Shown in pieces: positions 44,601 through 51,899 of a stretch of 64,000 bases of DNA. The position numbers and the translations under genes are program-made. The notes under the pieces are model-generated. The model had not been told where the DNA came from and did not search any database. It worked only from the letters and a program-made list of their open reading frames with translations. This DNA is from Verrucomicrobiia bacterium (GTDB lineage Bacteria > Verrucomicrobiota > Verrucomicrobiia > Verrucomicrobiales > Akkermansiaceae): assembly GCA_030431475.1 (NCBI GenBank), contig JAUIJD010000011.1, positions 30,101 to 94,100 of the forward strand, read 5' to 3'. Numbering within the stretch: the first letter of the stretch is position 1; each line of letters begins with the position of its first letter.

Positions 44601-44882
44601 CCCGGCAAACCCGTCGCCGTCGGGGACCTCGAAGACGATGTGACCCTCACTCTGGGGAACCGGCATCCGGTCCTCGGGGAAGTCGATCTGGAAATACGCT
44701 TCGGCATTCGCCCGGATGTCGGGGAACGCTTTCAGCCACGGGGAGACCGGGTGCTTGAGCACGAGTTCCAGGGTCTCGTCGGGCACCTGGAGGCCGAGTT
44801 CGGACAAGGGCACCGAGCGGTACTCGGCGGCATGAAGGGGAAGCAAGGCGAGCAGACCGAGCGGGAGGAGCAAGGTTTTCAC
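41604..44882 (-). CDS. Large exported protein of unknown function (1092 aa)
   Basis: GTG start at 44880-44882: (M)KTLLLPLGLLALLPLHA gives a signal peptide; the frame continues upstream to 45173 without a better start. The mature protein is long and mixed alpha/beta, with many stretches like RLFDLLAKAIRLRAGFDGVE, QVERLIAVAAGEAVALGTTD, RIYYAILPDALLVSLDERLL. The C-terminal 150 residues (EEFYTVGDESRRSFMTSLLG, VEVPAGTFKDCVLIESREEQ, YSRLWYHPGTGLVKTEE) resemble the exported DUF3108-like barrel in which VPAGTFxxC is a signature. I recognise no catalytic site. A probable periplasmic protein widespread in this phylum. Confidence 0.65.
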   Translation of the reverse strand: MKTLLLPLGLLALLPLHAAEYRSVPLSELGLQVPDETLELVLKHPVSPWLKAFPDIRANAEAYFQIDFPEDRMPVPQSEGHIVFEVPDGDGFAGVIDLGPAEGPARVRTLAFRIDGTTGDSCDEASFVAARQQHAALLSRGHAPGTAWFQHLAGDLEDENPMRRAARGLDGSFEVFSGGRAVSENLALDRDLILATPEEGEAADKTVAVADIPGITVPSIDWSERLPDGDVAVDPLAQCIPSDQHAVFSPSLTTLLDLLDRLEREPMPAFGSFTARNPYRNLVGRYRRQMGLDLPDVTTRLLPVGSVALTGGDPFFPTGTDVALLFETDKPERLFDLLAKAIRLRAGFDGVETRDDTAVRLAFVHADRSMSSHLVRIGGLVAVTNSPAQVERLIAVAAGEAVALGTTDEFRFFRHRYPLDDPGSAFIFLSDETIRRWAGPETRIATSRRNRALAALNELTSRGISGQNDGEGYEALLGEVRLEDGRARSTRFGHSGFLTPVSELGITEAGVAEKNAYVRWRTGYERGWSQVFDPIALRISLDDDVYAADLTVLPLTVGSDYRELMAFAGKSELSEAARTRPPTSQMHLAMALDSSGPGFDEFNRELSPMLPSLRIKPLSWVGDSISIDLHQSLFWEALSKGGADSFDILGKVPVTLRVASRSSLKLGLFITALRGLAESSAPDAMKWETRKHGDRSYVIVSSGEGEMGEDLRIYYAILPDALLVSLDERLLLAAIDRELAGTNDPAAVNVGRSLLLDVRPDLVVGLPGELFDRNLDSMRQSLSWDALPILNEWKRRFPDQDPADFHEAHYGVRIDCPGGKGFRWNEQDRTFESVAYGHPGSPRQAGEAIGFLENHRRFQSGIEFENDGLRARLRLGPDERRETTAVERPGGRKLAEAKDLVPLTVGRVMHYEGTDAEGDRHVLWSKVAEAEETEDGVRLVTEEFYTVGDESRRSFMTSLLGDGHRLQSWRADSDSGTYSEPALTVPAEIREGALLQLTYAWKSRYEEEGETTESEGKATEEMRVVGLEDVEVPAGTFKDCVLIESREEQMEGGWFDLSYSRLWYHPGTGLVKTEESGGGPVLRLTKIEEAKK

Positions 44883-44937
44883 CAGTCCAGCATGGAGGGC
44901 GCGGGACTCGAGTGAAAGCAATTCCGGAACGCCCGCC

Positions 44938-45309
44938 TCAGCGGAACGCGTGGAAGAGGGCGCAGCCGAAGCCACCGAGGAAGCCGAGCAGGGAGAGCAC
45001 GGTGCCGATCTCGAAGACGCGGTAGACCGGGAGCAATCCCCAGCACCAACGGAAATGGCAGAACAGCCCGACGCTGGCGTAGGCGACGCCGAGGAACCTC
45101 GCGGTCGGTCCCTTGACCTCGAGGTCCGTGTTTCGCTCGCCGAACCAAACCGTCTGCCCGGTGATCCAGGCATCGACGCCGTACCAGACGATGGTGGCGG
45201 GAAGCAGGATGCCGAGCAGCACGAGCTTCACCCGGCCGCCGGAGGGCGGGTGCGAGAGATCCTCCATTTCTCGCGCCGTGTGACGATAGGGGTTTCCGAG
45301 CCAGTTCAT
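44938..45309 (-). CDS. Small membrane protein (123 aa)
   Basis: The start at 45307-45309 (MNWLGNPYRHTAREMEDLSH) overlaps the stop of the next gene upstream by 4 bases, indicating translational coupling. Three hydrophobic segments: VKLVLLGILLPATIVWYGVD, ARFLGVAYASVGLFCHF and GTVLSLLGFLGGFGCALFHA. No known family. The pair with the DUF1232 gene suggests a common membrane role. Confidence 0.7.
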   Translation of the reverse strand: MNWLGNPYRHTAREMEDLSHPPSGGRVKLVLLGILLPATIVWYGVDAWITGQTVWFGERNTDLEVKGPTARFLGVAYASVGLFCHFRWCWGLLPVYRVFEIGTVLSLLGFLGGFGCALFHAFR

Positions 45310-45665
45310 GGGGATTCGTCCCGGGAACCGGGAAACCACTGCTGCATGGTCTCCCGGGCCCGCTCGACATGCTCCCGCTTCACGTGGGCGGCGACAATGC
45401 CGATCGCCACGGCGAGGGCTCCGAGATCGTCCGAAAAGCCGACGACCGGAACCAGGTCGGGGATGGCATCGACCGGGGCGATGAAGTAGCCGAGCGCCGA
45501 GATGATGGTGCCCTTCGCCCACTTCGGCGTGTCGTCGTCCTTCAGGGTTTCGTAGAGTGTGAGGACTTTCTCAACGACTTCCGTCCCGGCCCTGCGGGCG
45601 AAGTCGCGCAACTTCGTCCAGAGCGAGTCTTCGGAGTAGTCGTTCGAGTGATCGGAGTTTTCCAT
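45306..45665 (-). CDS. DUF1232 / YkvA family membrane protein (119 aa)
   Basis: Start at 45663-45665 (MENSDHSNDYSEDSLWTKLR). The DUF1232 core is visible: PKWAKGTIISALGYFIAPVD, AIPDLVPVVGFSDDLGALAV, with the DAIPDxxPxxGxxDD signature. These are small inner-membrane proteins without assigned function. ATG start of the downstream gene lies within the last codons (4-base overlap), forming a translationally coupled pair. Further genes upstream on the same strand start 60 bases away. Confidence 0.85.
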   Translation of the reverse strand: MENSDHSNDYSEDSLWTKLRDFARRAGTEVVEKVLTLYETLKDDDTPKWAKGTIISALGYFIAPVDAIPDLVPVVGFSDDLGALAVAIGIVAAHVKREHVERARETMQQWFPGSRDESP

Positions 45666-45726
45666 GGGTCGCCGGGGTTGGCAGGGAGCGGTTCGCACCG
45701 GATTCCACGTGGTGCAAGGGGGGATG

Positions 45727-46119
45727 TCAGCCGGACCGCCGCTGCTGTTCCCGCTCGATCTCGGCCAGTCGCTGGCGGAGTCGGGCCTTCTCCGCATCGA
45801 GATCGGGCCCGGTGAGGTCGGGATGGGTCGGCGCCTCGTCGACGATCCGGTCGTTCGTCAGGTAGACGCCGCTCATCATCGAGGTTTTGACGTGAGCCTG
45901 ATGGGTGCGCCCCTCGCGGTCGCGGTAGACGACCTGATAGATGCGCGAGTCCTTCTCGCCGAACCACCCGGGTCCGAAGGGGTCCCAGCTGCGGTCGATC
46001 AGTTCGTAGCCTTGCTCCTGCAGATAGCGCTCGACCCGCTCGCCGTCGAACGACCCGGCGGCGAGTCGGACAACGATCGCGACGACGATCAGGAGAGGAA
46101 TGAGAAGGAGGGGTTCCAT
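45727..46119 (-). CDS. Alternative: free-standing membrane protein from internal start (130 aa)
   Basis: If the frame above is two genes, this one starts at the ATG at 46117-46119 (or 46131). The sequence is one N-terminal transmembrane helix (MEPLLLIPLLIVVAIVVRLA), then a soluble domain (ERVERYLQEQGYELIDRSWD, PGWFGEKDSRIYQVVYRDRE, VKTSMMSGVYLTNDRIVDEA) and a charged helical end (DAEKARLRQRLAEIEREQQR). This compact one-helix layout looks like a self-sufficient small inner-membrane protein. It lies 62 bases upstream of the DUF1232 gene on the same strand, so all three could share a transcript. Confidence 0.5.
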   Translation of the reverse strand: MEPLLLIPLLIVVAIVVRLAAGSFDGERVERYLQEQGYELIDRSWDPFGPGWFGEKDSRIYQVVYRDREGRTHQAHVKTSMMSGVYLTNDRIVDEAPTHPDLTGPDLDAEKARLRQRLAEIEREQQRRSG

Positions 46120-47019
46120 GCCTTCGATCATGACGGCCACCGCCCCCGATCGACATTGCAAAACGGGCCCGGTCTTTTCCCCCCGGCGAGCGACGTTCCA
46201 ACGGGGGCGGGACGGGATGCTCCGACGTCCGAGCAGTGGAAACGTGCCGAGCAGCACCAGCATCGCCAGCGACGGTTCGGGCACGGTTTCAAGCATCAGC
46301 ACCGGGGTCGGCGTGACGACCGGGATGAGGGGATCCGGACTGACGACGCCGGAAATGAGAGGCGCGGTTTCGCCGAACACGACCTCGTCCACGCCGTCGG
46401 TGAGGTCGAGAGTGGCCACTTCCCCGGCGATCACCGTGAGATCGCCGGCAAACAGGTTGAGGTAGTCCACGCCGGCGGGCGTCAGGGGAATCGTGAGCAT
46501 CGAGTCCTCGTCGCCCTCGCTCACGCTCACTTCGCCCAGACCGGGGAAGCCGCCCAGGGTGTCGTAGATGGACATCGCGGCGGTGAGGGTTGGCGCCAGG
46601 CCGATGTCGTAGATGGCGAGGAGGCTGTCGGCGAAGCCCGCCATGGCCTCGGAGTCCGGAGCCGGAATCCCGAGCAGGGTGTAGAGCTCGGAGGCGTCCG
46701 GCGAGCTGAAGCCGTCGGCCGGCAGGTAGATCGAGAGTGCCGCCGAGCTGATCGTGCCGGGCGCGATGCCGGAGAGATCGAAGGTGAAGTAGTTCCGCCG
46801 GGGGACGTCGGTGCCGCTCAAGGGCGGAACCTCGGCGATCGTACCGGTGGAGTAGTTGAAGGTGGCCGGAGGCGCGCCGAGGAGAATGCCGTCGTTCTTC
46901 GAGGAACGCCCGGCCTCATTGAAAAAACCGCTGTCGGTGGCGGACAGGGCGATCATCGCGGGGAGGGCGGGCAGCGTGAGAAACCCCAAAAGCAGGAGGG
47001 AGGTGGCAGGGAGATGCAT
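45727..47019 (-). CDS. PEP-CTERM protein read through in frame into a membrane protein (430 aa)
   Basis: Start MHLPATSLLLLGFLTLPALP (signal peptide). Residues 20-240 form a beta-rich exported domain (TDSGFFNEAGRSSKND, NYFTFDLSGIAPGTISSAAL). Residues 244-268 are a complete PEP-CTERM signal: TVPEPSLAMLVLLGTFPLLG then RR. A normal sorted protein would stop here, yet the frame stays open: a 30-residue non-hydrophobic linker (IPSRPRWNVARRGEKTGPVL) leads to residue 301, where MEPLLLIPLLIVVAIVVRLA begins a protein that looks complete on its own (see the entry at 45727-46119). Either a fusion, a lost stop codon, or a sequencing indel in the stretch of GGGGGG near 46180; the two modules may be expressed separately. 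Confidence 0.55.
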   Translation of the reverse strand: MHLPATSLLLLGFLTLPALPAMIALSATDSGFFNEAGRSSKNDGILLGAPPATFNYSTGTIAEVPPLSGTDVPRRNYFTFDLSGIAPGTISSAALSIYLPADGFSSPDASELYTLLGIPAPDSEAMAGFADSLLAIYDIGLAPTLTAAMSIYDTLGGFPGLGEVSVSEGDEDSMLTIPLTPAGVDYLNLFAGDLTVIAGEVATLDLTDGVDEVVFGETAPLISGVVSPDPLIPVVTPTPVLMLETVPEPSLAMLVLLGTFPLLGRRSIPSRPRWNVARRGEKTGPVLQCRSGAVAVMIEGMEPLLLIPLLIVVAIVVRLAAGSFDGERVERYLQEQGYELIDRSWDPFGPGWFGEKDSRIYQVVYRDREGRTHQAHVKTSMMSGVYLTNDRIVDEAPTHPDLTGPDLDAEKARLRQRLAEIEREQQRRSG

Positions 47020-47225
47020 GACGGAGGAGGACGAGAATGAAGGATTCCCATCCTGCCGGATCCGCCGGTCGGGGGAAAGGGGATTCCATGCCGGAGCCGA
47101 GGTCTCCCTGCTGGGAAGTGATTTGGCGTGAGGGAGTTGGGGGCGGTGGTGGTCGGGGCGGAGCCGGGCGCCCGGCTGCTTCCGGCCTTGCGCTTTGGCG
47201 TGATGGCCCCTATTCGCGCCGTCCC

Positions 47226-48809
47226 ATGTTCGCCGACCTCTTTCGCAAAAAGAACGGAAACTGGAAAGACGACACGCTTTCCGGCCTGACCGTTGCCCTC
47301 GCTCTGGTGCCCGAGGCGATCGCCTTCTCCTTCGCGGCCGGGGTCGATCCGCTCGTCGGTTTGTGGGCGGCGGTGTTCATGGGCTTCATCACCGCGGCCT
47401 TTGGTGGGCGTCCGGGGATGATCTCCGGCGCGACCGGCGCCATCGCGGTGGTGGTCGGCAAGGCGGTCCAGCACGGCGACGCCATCGAGCCAGGTCTCGG
47501 CATGCAGTATCTCTTCGCGACGGTGATGCTGGCAGGCGTCATCCAGATCGTCTTCGGCGCGCTGAAACTCGGCCGTTTCATCCGCCTGGTGCCGCATCCG
47601 GTGATGATCGGCTTCGTCAACGGCCTCGCGATCGTGATCCTGATGGCCCAGTTCCCGTCCTTCCGGGACCCGGCCACCGGCGAGTGGCTGCAAGGCGGCG
47701 CCTTGGCGATCATGGTCAGCCTCGTGCTGCTGACGATGGCGGTCATCCACTTCTTCCCCCGTCTGACCAAGGCGGTGCCGTCGTCGCTGGTCGCGATCGT
47801 CGGGGTCGGCCTGCTGGCGTTCCTCTTCTTCAAGGACACGCCGACCGTTTCCAACGTGCTGGCGCAGGCCGAGGGCAACCCGGAGGGCAAGCTGGCGGGC
47901 ACGTTCCCGCTGCCGGCGTGGCCGAGCGGCATCGATTGGGCGGGCGAGTGGAAGTTCATCCTCAAGATCGCCTTCATCGTGGCGATGGTCGGCATCATCG
48001 AATCGCTGATGACGATGCAGCTCATCGACGAGATCACCGAAACCCGGGGTCAGGGCAACCGCGAGTGCGCGGCCCAGGGGTCGGCGAACTTCCTCTCCGG
48101 CCTCTTCGGCGGCATGGGCGGTTGCGCGATGATCGGACAGTCGCTGATCAACATCAACTCGGGCGGCCGGGGCCGGACCTCGGGGGTCGTCGCGGCCGCG
48201 GCGCTGGCGTTCTTCATCATGGTCGGCGGGCCGGTGATCGAGCAGATCCCGATCGCGGCCCTGGTCGGCGTGATGTTCATGGTGGTCATCGGCACCTTCG
48301 AGTGGTCGTCGCTGCGGACCTTCGGCAAGGTGCCGCTGTCCGACTGGATCGTGATCCTCACCGTGACGCTGGTGACCGTGTTCCTGCACGACCTGGCGAC
48401 GGCGGTGTTCGTCGGCATCATCGTCTCGGCGCTGGTCTTCGCCTGGGAAAGCTCGCGCCACGTGCACGTCGAGCTCGTCAGCGACGGCGAGCGGGAGCGC
48501 ATCTACTCACTCGAGGGGCTGCTCTACTTCGGCTCGGTGCGCGACTTCACCGACCACTTCCAGGCGCGCTCGGACGTGCCGAGCATCGTGATCGACTTCG
48601 CCCGGGCGCGGGTCTGCGACCTCTCCGGAATCGAGGCGATCAACGCGCTCACCGACCGCTACCGCAAGGCCGGCAAACGGCTGCGGCTGCGGCACCTGTC
48701 GAAGGACTGCCAGCGCATGCTCGAGCGGGCCGACAAGCTGATCGAGATCGAGGTGGCGGAGGATGATCCGGACTATCTCGTCGCGCGGATCCGTCCGGAC
48801 CGGGATTGA
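47226..48809 (+). CDS. SulP family anion transporter with STAS domain (527 aa)
   Basis: Start at 47226 (MFADLFRKKNGNWKDDTLSG). Ten to twelve membrane helices of the SLC26/SulP family, including the signature ALVPEAIAFSFAAGVDPLVG and the helix AQGSANFLSGLFGGMGGCAM followed by IGQSLININSGGRGRTSGVV. A C-terminal STAS domain spans roughly residues 415-520 (VHVELVSDGERERIYSLEGL, SIVIDFARARVCDLSGIEAI). It imports sulfate or another inorganic anion such as bicarbonate. It is convergent with the archaemetzincin gene; the two stops are adjacent. Confidence 0.92.
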   Translation: MFADLFRKKNGNWKDDTLSGLTVALALVPEAIAFSFAAGVDPLVGLWAAVFMGFITAAFGGRPGMISGATGAIAVVVGKAVQHGDAIEPGLGMQYLFATVMLAGVIQIVFGALKLGRFIRLVPHPVMIGFVNGLAIVILMAQFPSFRDPATGEWLQGGALAIMVSLVLLTMAVIHFFPRLTKAVPSSLVAIVGVGLLAFLFFKDTPTVSNVLAQAEGNPEGKLAGTFPLPAWPSGIDWAGEWKFILKIAFIVAMVGIIESLMTMQLIDEITETRGQGNRECAAQGSANFLSGLFGGMGGCAMIGQSLININSGGRGRTSGVVAAAALAFFIMVGGPVIEQIPIAALVGVMFMVVIGTFEWSSLRTFGKVPLSDWIVILTVTLVTVFLHDLATAVFVGIIVSALVFAWESSRHVHVELVSDGERERIYSLEGLLYFGSVRDFTDHFQARSDVPSIVIDFARARVCDLSGIEAINALTDRYRKAGKRLRLRHLSKDCQRMLERADKLIEIEVAEDDPDYLVARIRPDRD

Positions 48810-49748
48810 TCACCGGGCGGCCGCCTCGAGGGCCTTCAGGCGCCGGCGGGTCCATCCGGCCTCGCGGGTGAAGCCGTGGTCGTCGTAGAAGCGCTCGAGT
48901 TTCCCGTAGCGCTCGGCCGCGTCGAAGCGGCAGGCATGCGCGAGCTTGCGCAGGCAGACCGGGCACAGGTGCATCGGGGTCCGGTCCGCCTCGGCGAGGT
49001 GGTTGGCGCCGTTCATCAGGCATTCGTAGTGGATGCAGTGCCGGATCCCGAACATGTGGCCCATCTCGTGGGTAAGGACTTTCGCCGCACGGCGGAGGAC
49101 GAGGGTCCCGGTGTCCGGACCCGCGTCGCCCCCGGTGAAGGCGGGGTGGTAGCGGGCGAAGCTGAAGACCCCGACGCGCTGGCGCGTGGAGGCCTGACCG
49201 AAGACGAAGTTCCACGAGTCCTCCGGGTAGAGGTCGGTCATGGTCACCGCGATCATCGCGTAGGCGTCGGCGGGCAGCTGCGACTCCATCCAGCGCAGGA
49301 TGTCGCGCGAGTTCCACTGCTTGTGGCCGCCGTGGATGCGCGGACGGGTGCGGACCCGGGCCTCCGGCACGGGCGGGAGCATGCGCACCTCGAGCGGATG
49401 GAAATGCGCCGCCGCGTAGTCGCGGAGCTTCTTGAGTGACGGCGCGCGTTCGCTTTCGAAGCGGCCGAGCGGGAGCACGTAGAGCCGGGTGCGCCGGCCG
49501 CGCGGAAGGTTCGGCCCGGAACGCGCATACTGGTCGAAGGTCTGACCCTTCTCCTCGTGGGCGGCGAGCCAGTCGATCGCTCCGGGCTTCCGCTTCGGCT
49601 TGAACTCCCCGCCGTCGGTGAAGGCCCGCCGCTGCGCCGGGCCGAGGTCATCGAGCGAGCCGGCCGCGGCCTTGCGGGTGGCCTCGTCGGGCGGTGTGAA
49701 CCCGACGGCCAGCAGGGGGAGGAGAAGCAGCGCGGGGAGGGAAACCAT
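48810..49748 (-). CDS. Exported archaemetzincin (peptidase M54, 312 aa)
   Basis: The full archaemetzincin signature is present: H227-E-M-G-H231-M-F-G-I-R-H237-C238, C243, M245, then C262-P-V-C265, so the catalytic zinc (three histidines) and the structural four-cysteine zinc site are intact. Unlike the cytosolic human/archaeal AMZ proteins, it starts with MVSLPALLLLPLLAVGFTPP, a signal peptide. N-terminal region before residue 85 is family-specific. It acts as a zinc metalloprotease, here probably outside the cytoplasm; substrate unknown. A 43-base gap leads to the same-strand gene at 49792. Confidence 0.85.
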   Translation of the reverse strand: MVSLPALLLLPLLAVGFTPPDEATRKAAAGSLDDLGPAQRRAFTDGGEFKPKRKPGAIDWLAAHEEKGQTFDQYARSGPNLPRGRRTRLYVLPLGRFESERAPSLKKLRDYAAAHFHPLEVRMLPPVPEARVRTRPRIHGGHKQWNSRDILRWMESQLPADAYAMIAVTMTDLYPEDSWNFVFGQASTRQRVGVFSFARYHPAFTGGDAGPDTGTLVLRRAAKVLTHEMGHMFGIRHCIHYECLMNGANHLAEADRTPMHLCPVCLRKLAHACRFDAAERYGKLERFYDDHGFTREAGWTRRRLKALEAAAR

Positions 49749-49791
49749 TGCCCCATTGAAACGTCTCCCGCCGCCGCGTGTCGAGCCGGCA

Positions 49792-51123
49792 TCACTCGGC
49801 GCCGCCGGGAGGGGAGTAGCGCAGCTCGAGCTGGAGGAAGTCCTGGTCGTGGACGCTGATCTTCTCCCGTCCGCGGACGGTCACGACGTTCCCGAGGCCG
49901 CCGCTTTCCGTGACGCTGGAGGCCACCAGCCCGGTCCACAGCGAGCCGACCCCGTAGCCCTTGCGCCGAGCGATCTCGGTCCACTCCACGAGGTCGTCGC
50001 TTTCCCCGACGATGAACTCGACGTCCGCCGGGTAGGGCTGGACGAGTGTCCAGGTGATCCCGGGATAGGCACTGCTGCCGTTGCCGACCGTGGCGAAGCG
50101 GGGCAGGCGCTGGCGCCACGCGGCGGGGAAGGGTCCGGCGGGATTGAGGCGGAAGGCGTAGGCCTCGATGTTGGTGACACCGTCGCCGTTGGGGTCGGCG
50201 TCCGGGTCGGCGTCGTTTCCGAGGAGCCCGTGCCCGTTCACGTAGTTGTAGTAGTTCGAGGCGTTGGTGTCGCCGATCGTGATGGTGGTCGTCGCGGCGC
50301 TGAGCCGGTAGTTCGCCGGGTCGGGCGTCCACGTGATCACCACCGTTTCAGGCGACTCGTCGATGGTGTCGCCGGAGGCGACCGCGAGGAAGCTCTTCGT
50401 TTCCTCGCTGCCGGAGAAGCTGAAGGTGTGGGGACTGCCGATGCCGAGGGTGAGATCGGTGGGCGAGGCGGTGACCGGTGCCCAGGTGCAGCCGACGTCG
50501 AGGTTTCCGCTGGCACCGGCCTCGCGTTGAAGCACCAGGTTCACCGACGGGGCCCCCTCGCTGAGGGTGAGGTCGGCCGGGACGGTGATGAGCGGTGGGA
50601 GTTCGACGGTGAGGTCGTCGAACTGGTGGTAGGCGCGGCCGGCAAGGTTGTTGTTCACCTCCCAGCGGAGCTCGTCGATGTCGTCGAAGCCGCTGAAGGA
50701 ATGGACGATGCCGTTGAGGCTGGTTCCGGTGTTGAAGGTGGAGGTGTTGTGGATCAGGCCGTTGCGGTAGCCGGTGAAGGTGACCGTGCCGTTGCCGCCC
50801 CCGGTCGAGAGGGGGAAGAGCCGGATCGAGGTCATGGTGAACGACCCGCCCCCGTCGCGGGTCAGGCTGAAGAGGCCGCGCGAGAACTTCGCGCTCACCG
50901 ACTTGTCGCCGGTGTTGGAGTTCGGTGCGGTGCGGATCACCATGCTGGAGGGAGATCCGTTGACGGGGTTGGTGCAACGGAGGCTCATCCCGTCCTCGAT
51001 GCGGGGATTCGGGACGGGGGTCTCGTAGCCGCTGAGGGCGATGGCGTTGAAGTCGATCCCCGCGGCGCCCCCGAGCGCGGGGAGGGCCAGCAGGACGAGG
51101 GCCGGAAGAACGGGTGCTTTCAT
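49792..51123 (-). CDS. Exported protein with beta-sandwich domains (443 aa)
   Basis: Signal peptide MKAPVLPALVLLALPALGGA. The first part (IDFNAIALSGYETPVPNP, SVSAKFSRGLFSLTRDGGGS) is a secreted beta-sandwich like those used to bind carbohydrate in this phylum; a middle region (VPADLTLSEGAPSVNLVLQR, DTIDESPETVVITWTPDPAN) is Calx-beta-like; the end holds a calcium loop (DADPDADPNGDGVTNIEAYA). No PEP-CTERM tail. Its start overlaps the stop of the upstream PEP-CTERM gene by 4 bases (51120-51123), so they are translationally coupled. Function unknown. Confidence 0.7.
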   Translation of the reverse strand: MKAPVLPALVLLALPALGGAAGIDFNAIALSGYETPVPNPRIEDGMSLRCTNPVNGSPSSMVIRTAPNSNTGDKSVSAKFSRGLFSLTRDGGGSFTMTSIRLFPLSTGGGNGTVTFTGYRNGLIHNTSTFNTGTSLNGIVHSFSGFDDIDELRWEVNNNLAGRAYHQFDDLTVELPPLITVPADLTLSEGAPSVNLVLQREAGASGNLDVGCTWAPVTASPTDLTLGIGSPHTFSFSGSEETKSFLAVASGDTIDESPETVVITWTPDPANYRLSAATTTITIGDTNASNYYNYVNGHGLLGNDADPDADPNGDGVTNIEAYAFRLNPAGPFPAAWRQRLPRFATVGNGSSAYPGITWTLVQPYPADVEFIVGESDDLVEWTEIARRKGYGVGSLWTGLVASSVTESGGLGNVVTVRGREKISVHDQDFLQLELRYSPPGGAE

Positions 51124-51824
51124 CGGGAGGTGGCGGAGGTCGGGAGATTCGGGCGACGGCGCTTGAACAGCATCATCAGTCCGAGGGAGCCGAGCAGCAG
51201 CGGAGCGGGTTCGGGGACGGTCTCGACGACATCGAGGCGGATCGCCGGGTGGATGCCGTTGATGCTGGTCCAGGGCGTGGCCGGAGGGTGGGTGTAGGCG
51301 ACGTCGGTCACCGCCCAGTTGCCGGTGGTGTTCAGGAGGTTGCTGGTCGCCAGCGAGTAGTTCGCGTCGGTGCCGTTGGTCGTGAAGTGCAGCCAGTACT
51401 CGGTGTTTGGCGCGAGCGGGGTCGAGTTGCCGTTGAGGCCGAGGGTCTGGTTGAAGTTCGTGGTGCTGGGAGGAACGACCGAGCCGAGATTCACGGTGCC
51501 GGTCCCGCCCGGGGCGCTGACGCCGGTGCTCAGGGTGACGTGGATCGGCGCCAGATCCGTGAAGTCGCGAACCGTGATGTGAAACTCGAGCTCCTCGAGC
51601 GTCGAGGGATGGGCGCCGGTCTGGAAGCGGACGGCCGACTCACGATCGGCGATCGAGATGGGCGTGTTGAAGAGGGTGACGGACGCCGTGCTGCCGGTGA
51701 TGTCGGTCGAGGACGCGCCGAAGGTGCCGCCGGTGATGCCGTCGAGGACGTAGGCACCGGATGACGGGACGGCCGCGCCGAGCAGCAGGGCGGCGCCGAG
51801 GGGGATCGATCGGATGGGGGTCAT
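51120..51824 (-). CDS. PEP-CTERM protein with choice-of-anchor R-like domain (234 aa)
   Basis: Signal peptide MTPIRSIPLGAALLLGAAVP. The body (YVLDGITGGTFGASSTDIT, NTEYWLHFTTNGTDANYSLA, NWAVTDVAYTHPPATPWTS) fits choice-of-anchor R domain proteins. It ends ETVPEPAPLLLGSLGLMMLF followed by KRRRPNLPTSATSR: a full exosortase sorting signal. It is first of a coupled pair with the gene at 49792 (4-base overlap). Expected at the cell surface or released after sorting. Confidence 0.78.
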   Translation of the reverse strand: MTPIRSIPLGAALLLGAAVPSSGAYVLDGITGGTFGASSTDITGSTASVTLFNTPISIADRESAVRFQTGAHPSTLEELEFHITVRDFTDLAPIHVTLSTGVSAPGGTGTVNLGSVVPPSTTNFNQTLGLNGNSTPLAPNTEYWLHFTTNGTDANYSLATSNLLNTTGNWAVTDVAYTHPPATPWTSINGIHPAIRLDVVETVPEPAPLLLGSLGLMMLFKRRRPNLPTSATSR

Positions 51825-51899
51825 GCACCCGGTCGAAAAAACCTTTTCGCCGGATGGATTCGGGATTGCCGGATTTTTTCCGCGGCGGCCCGCGGCGGA

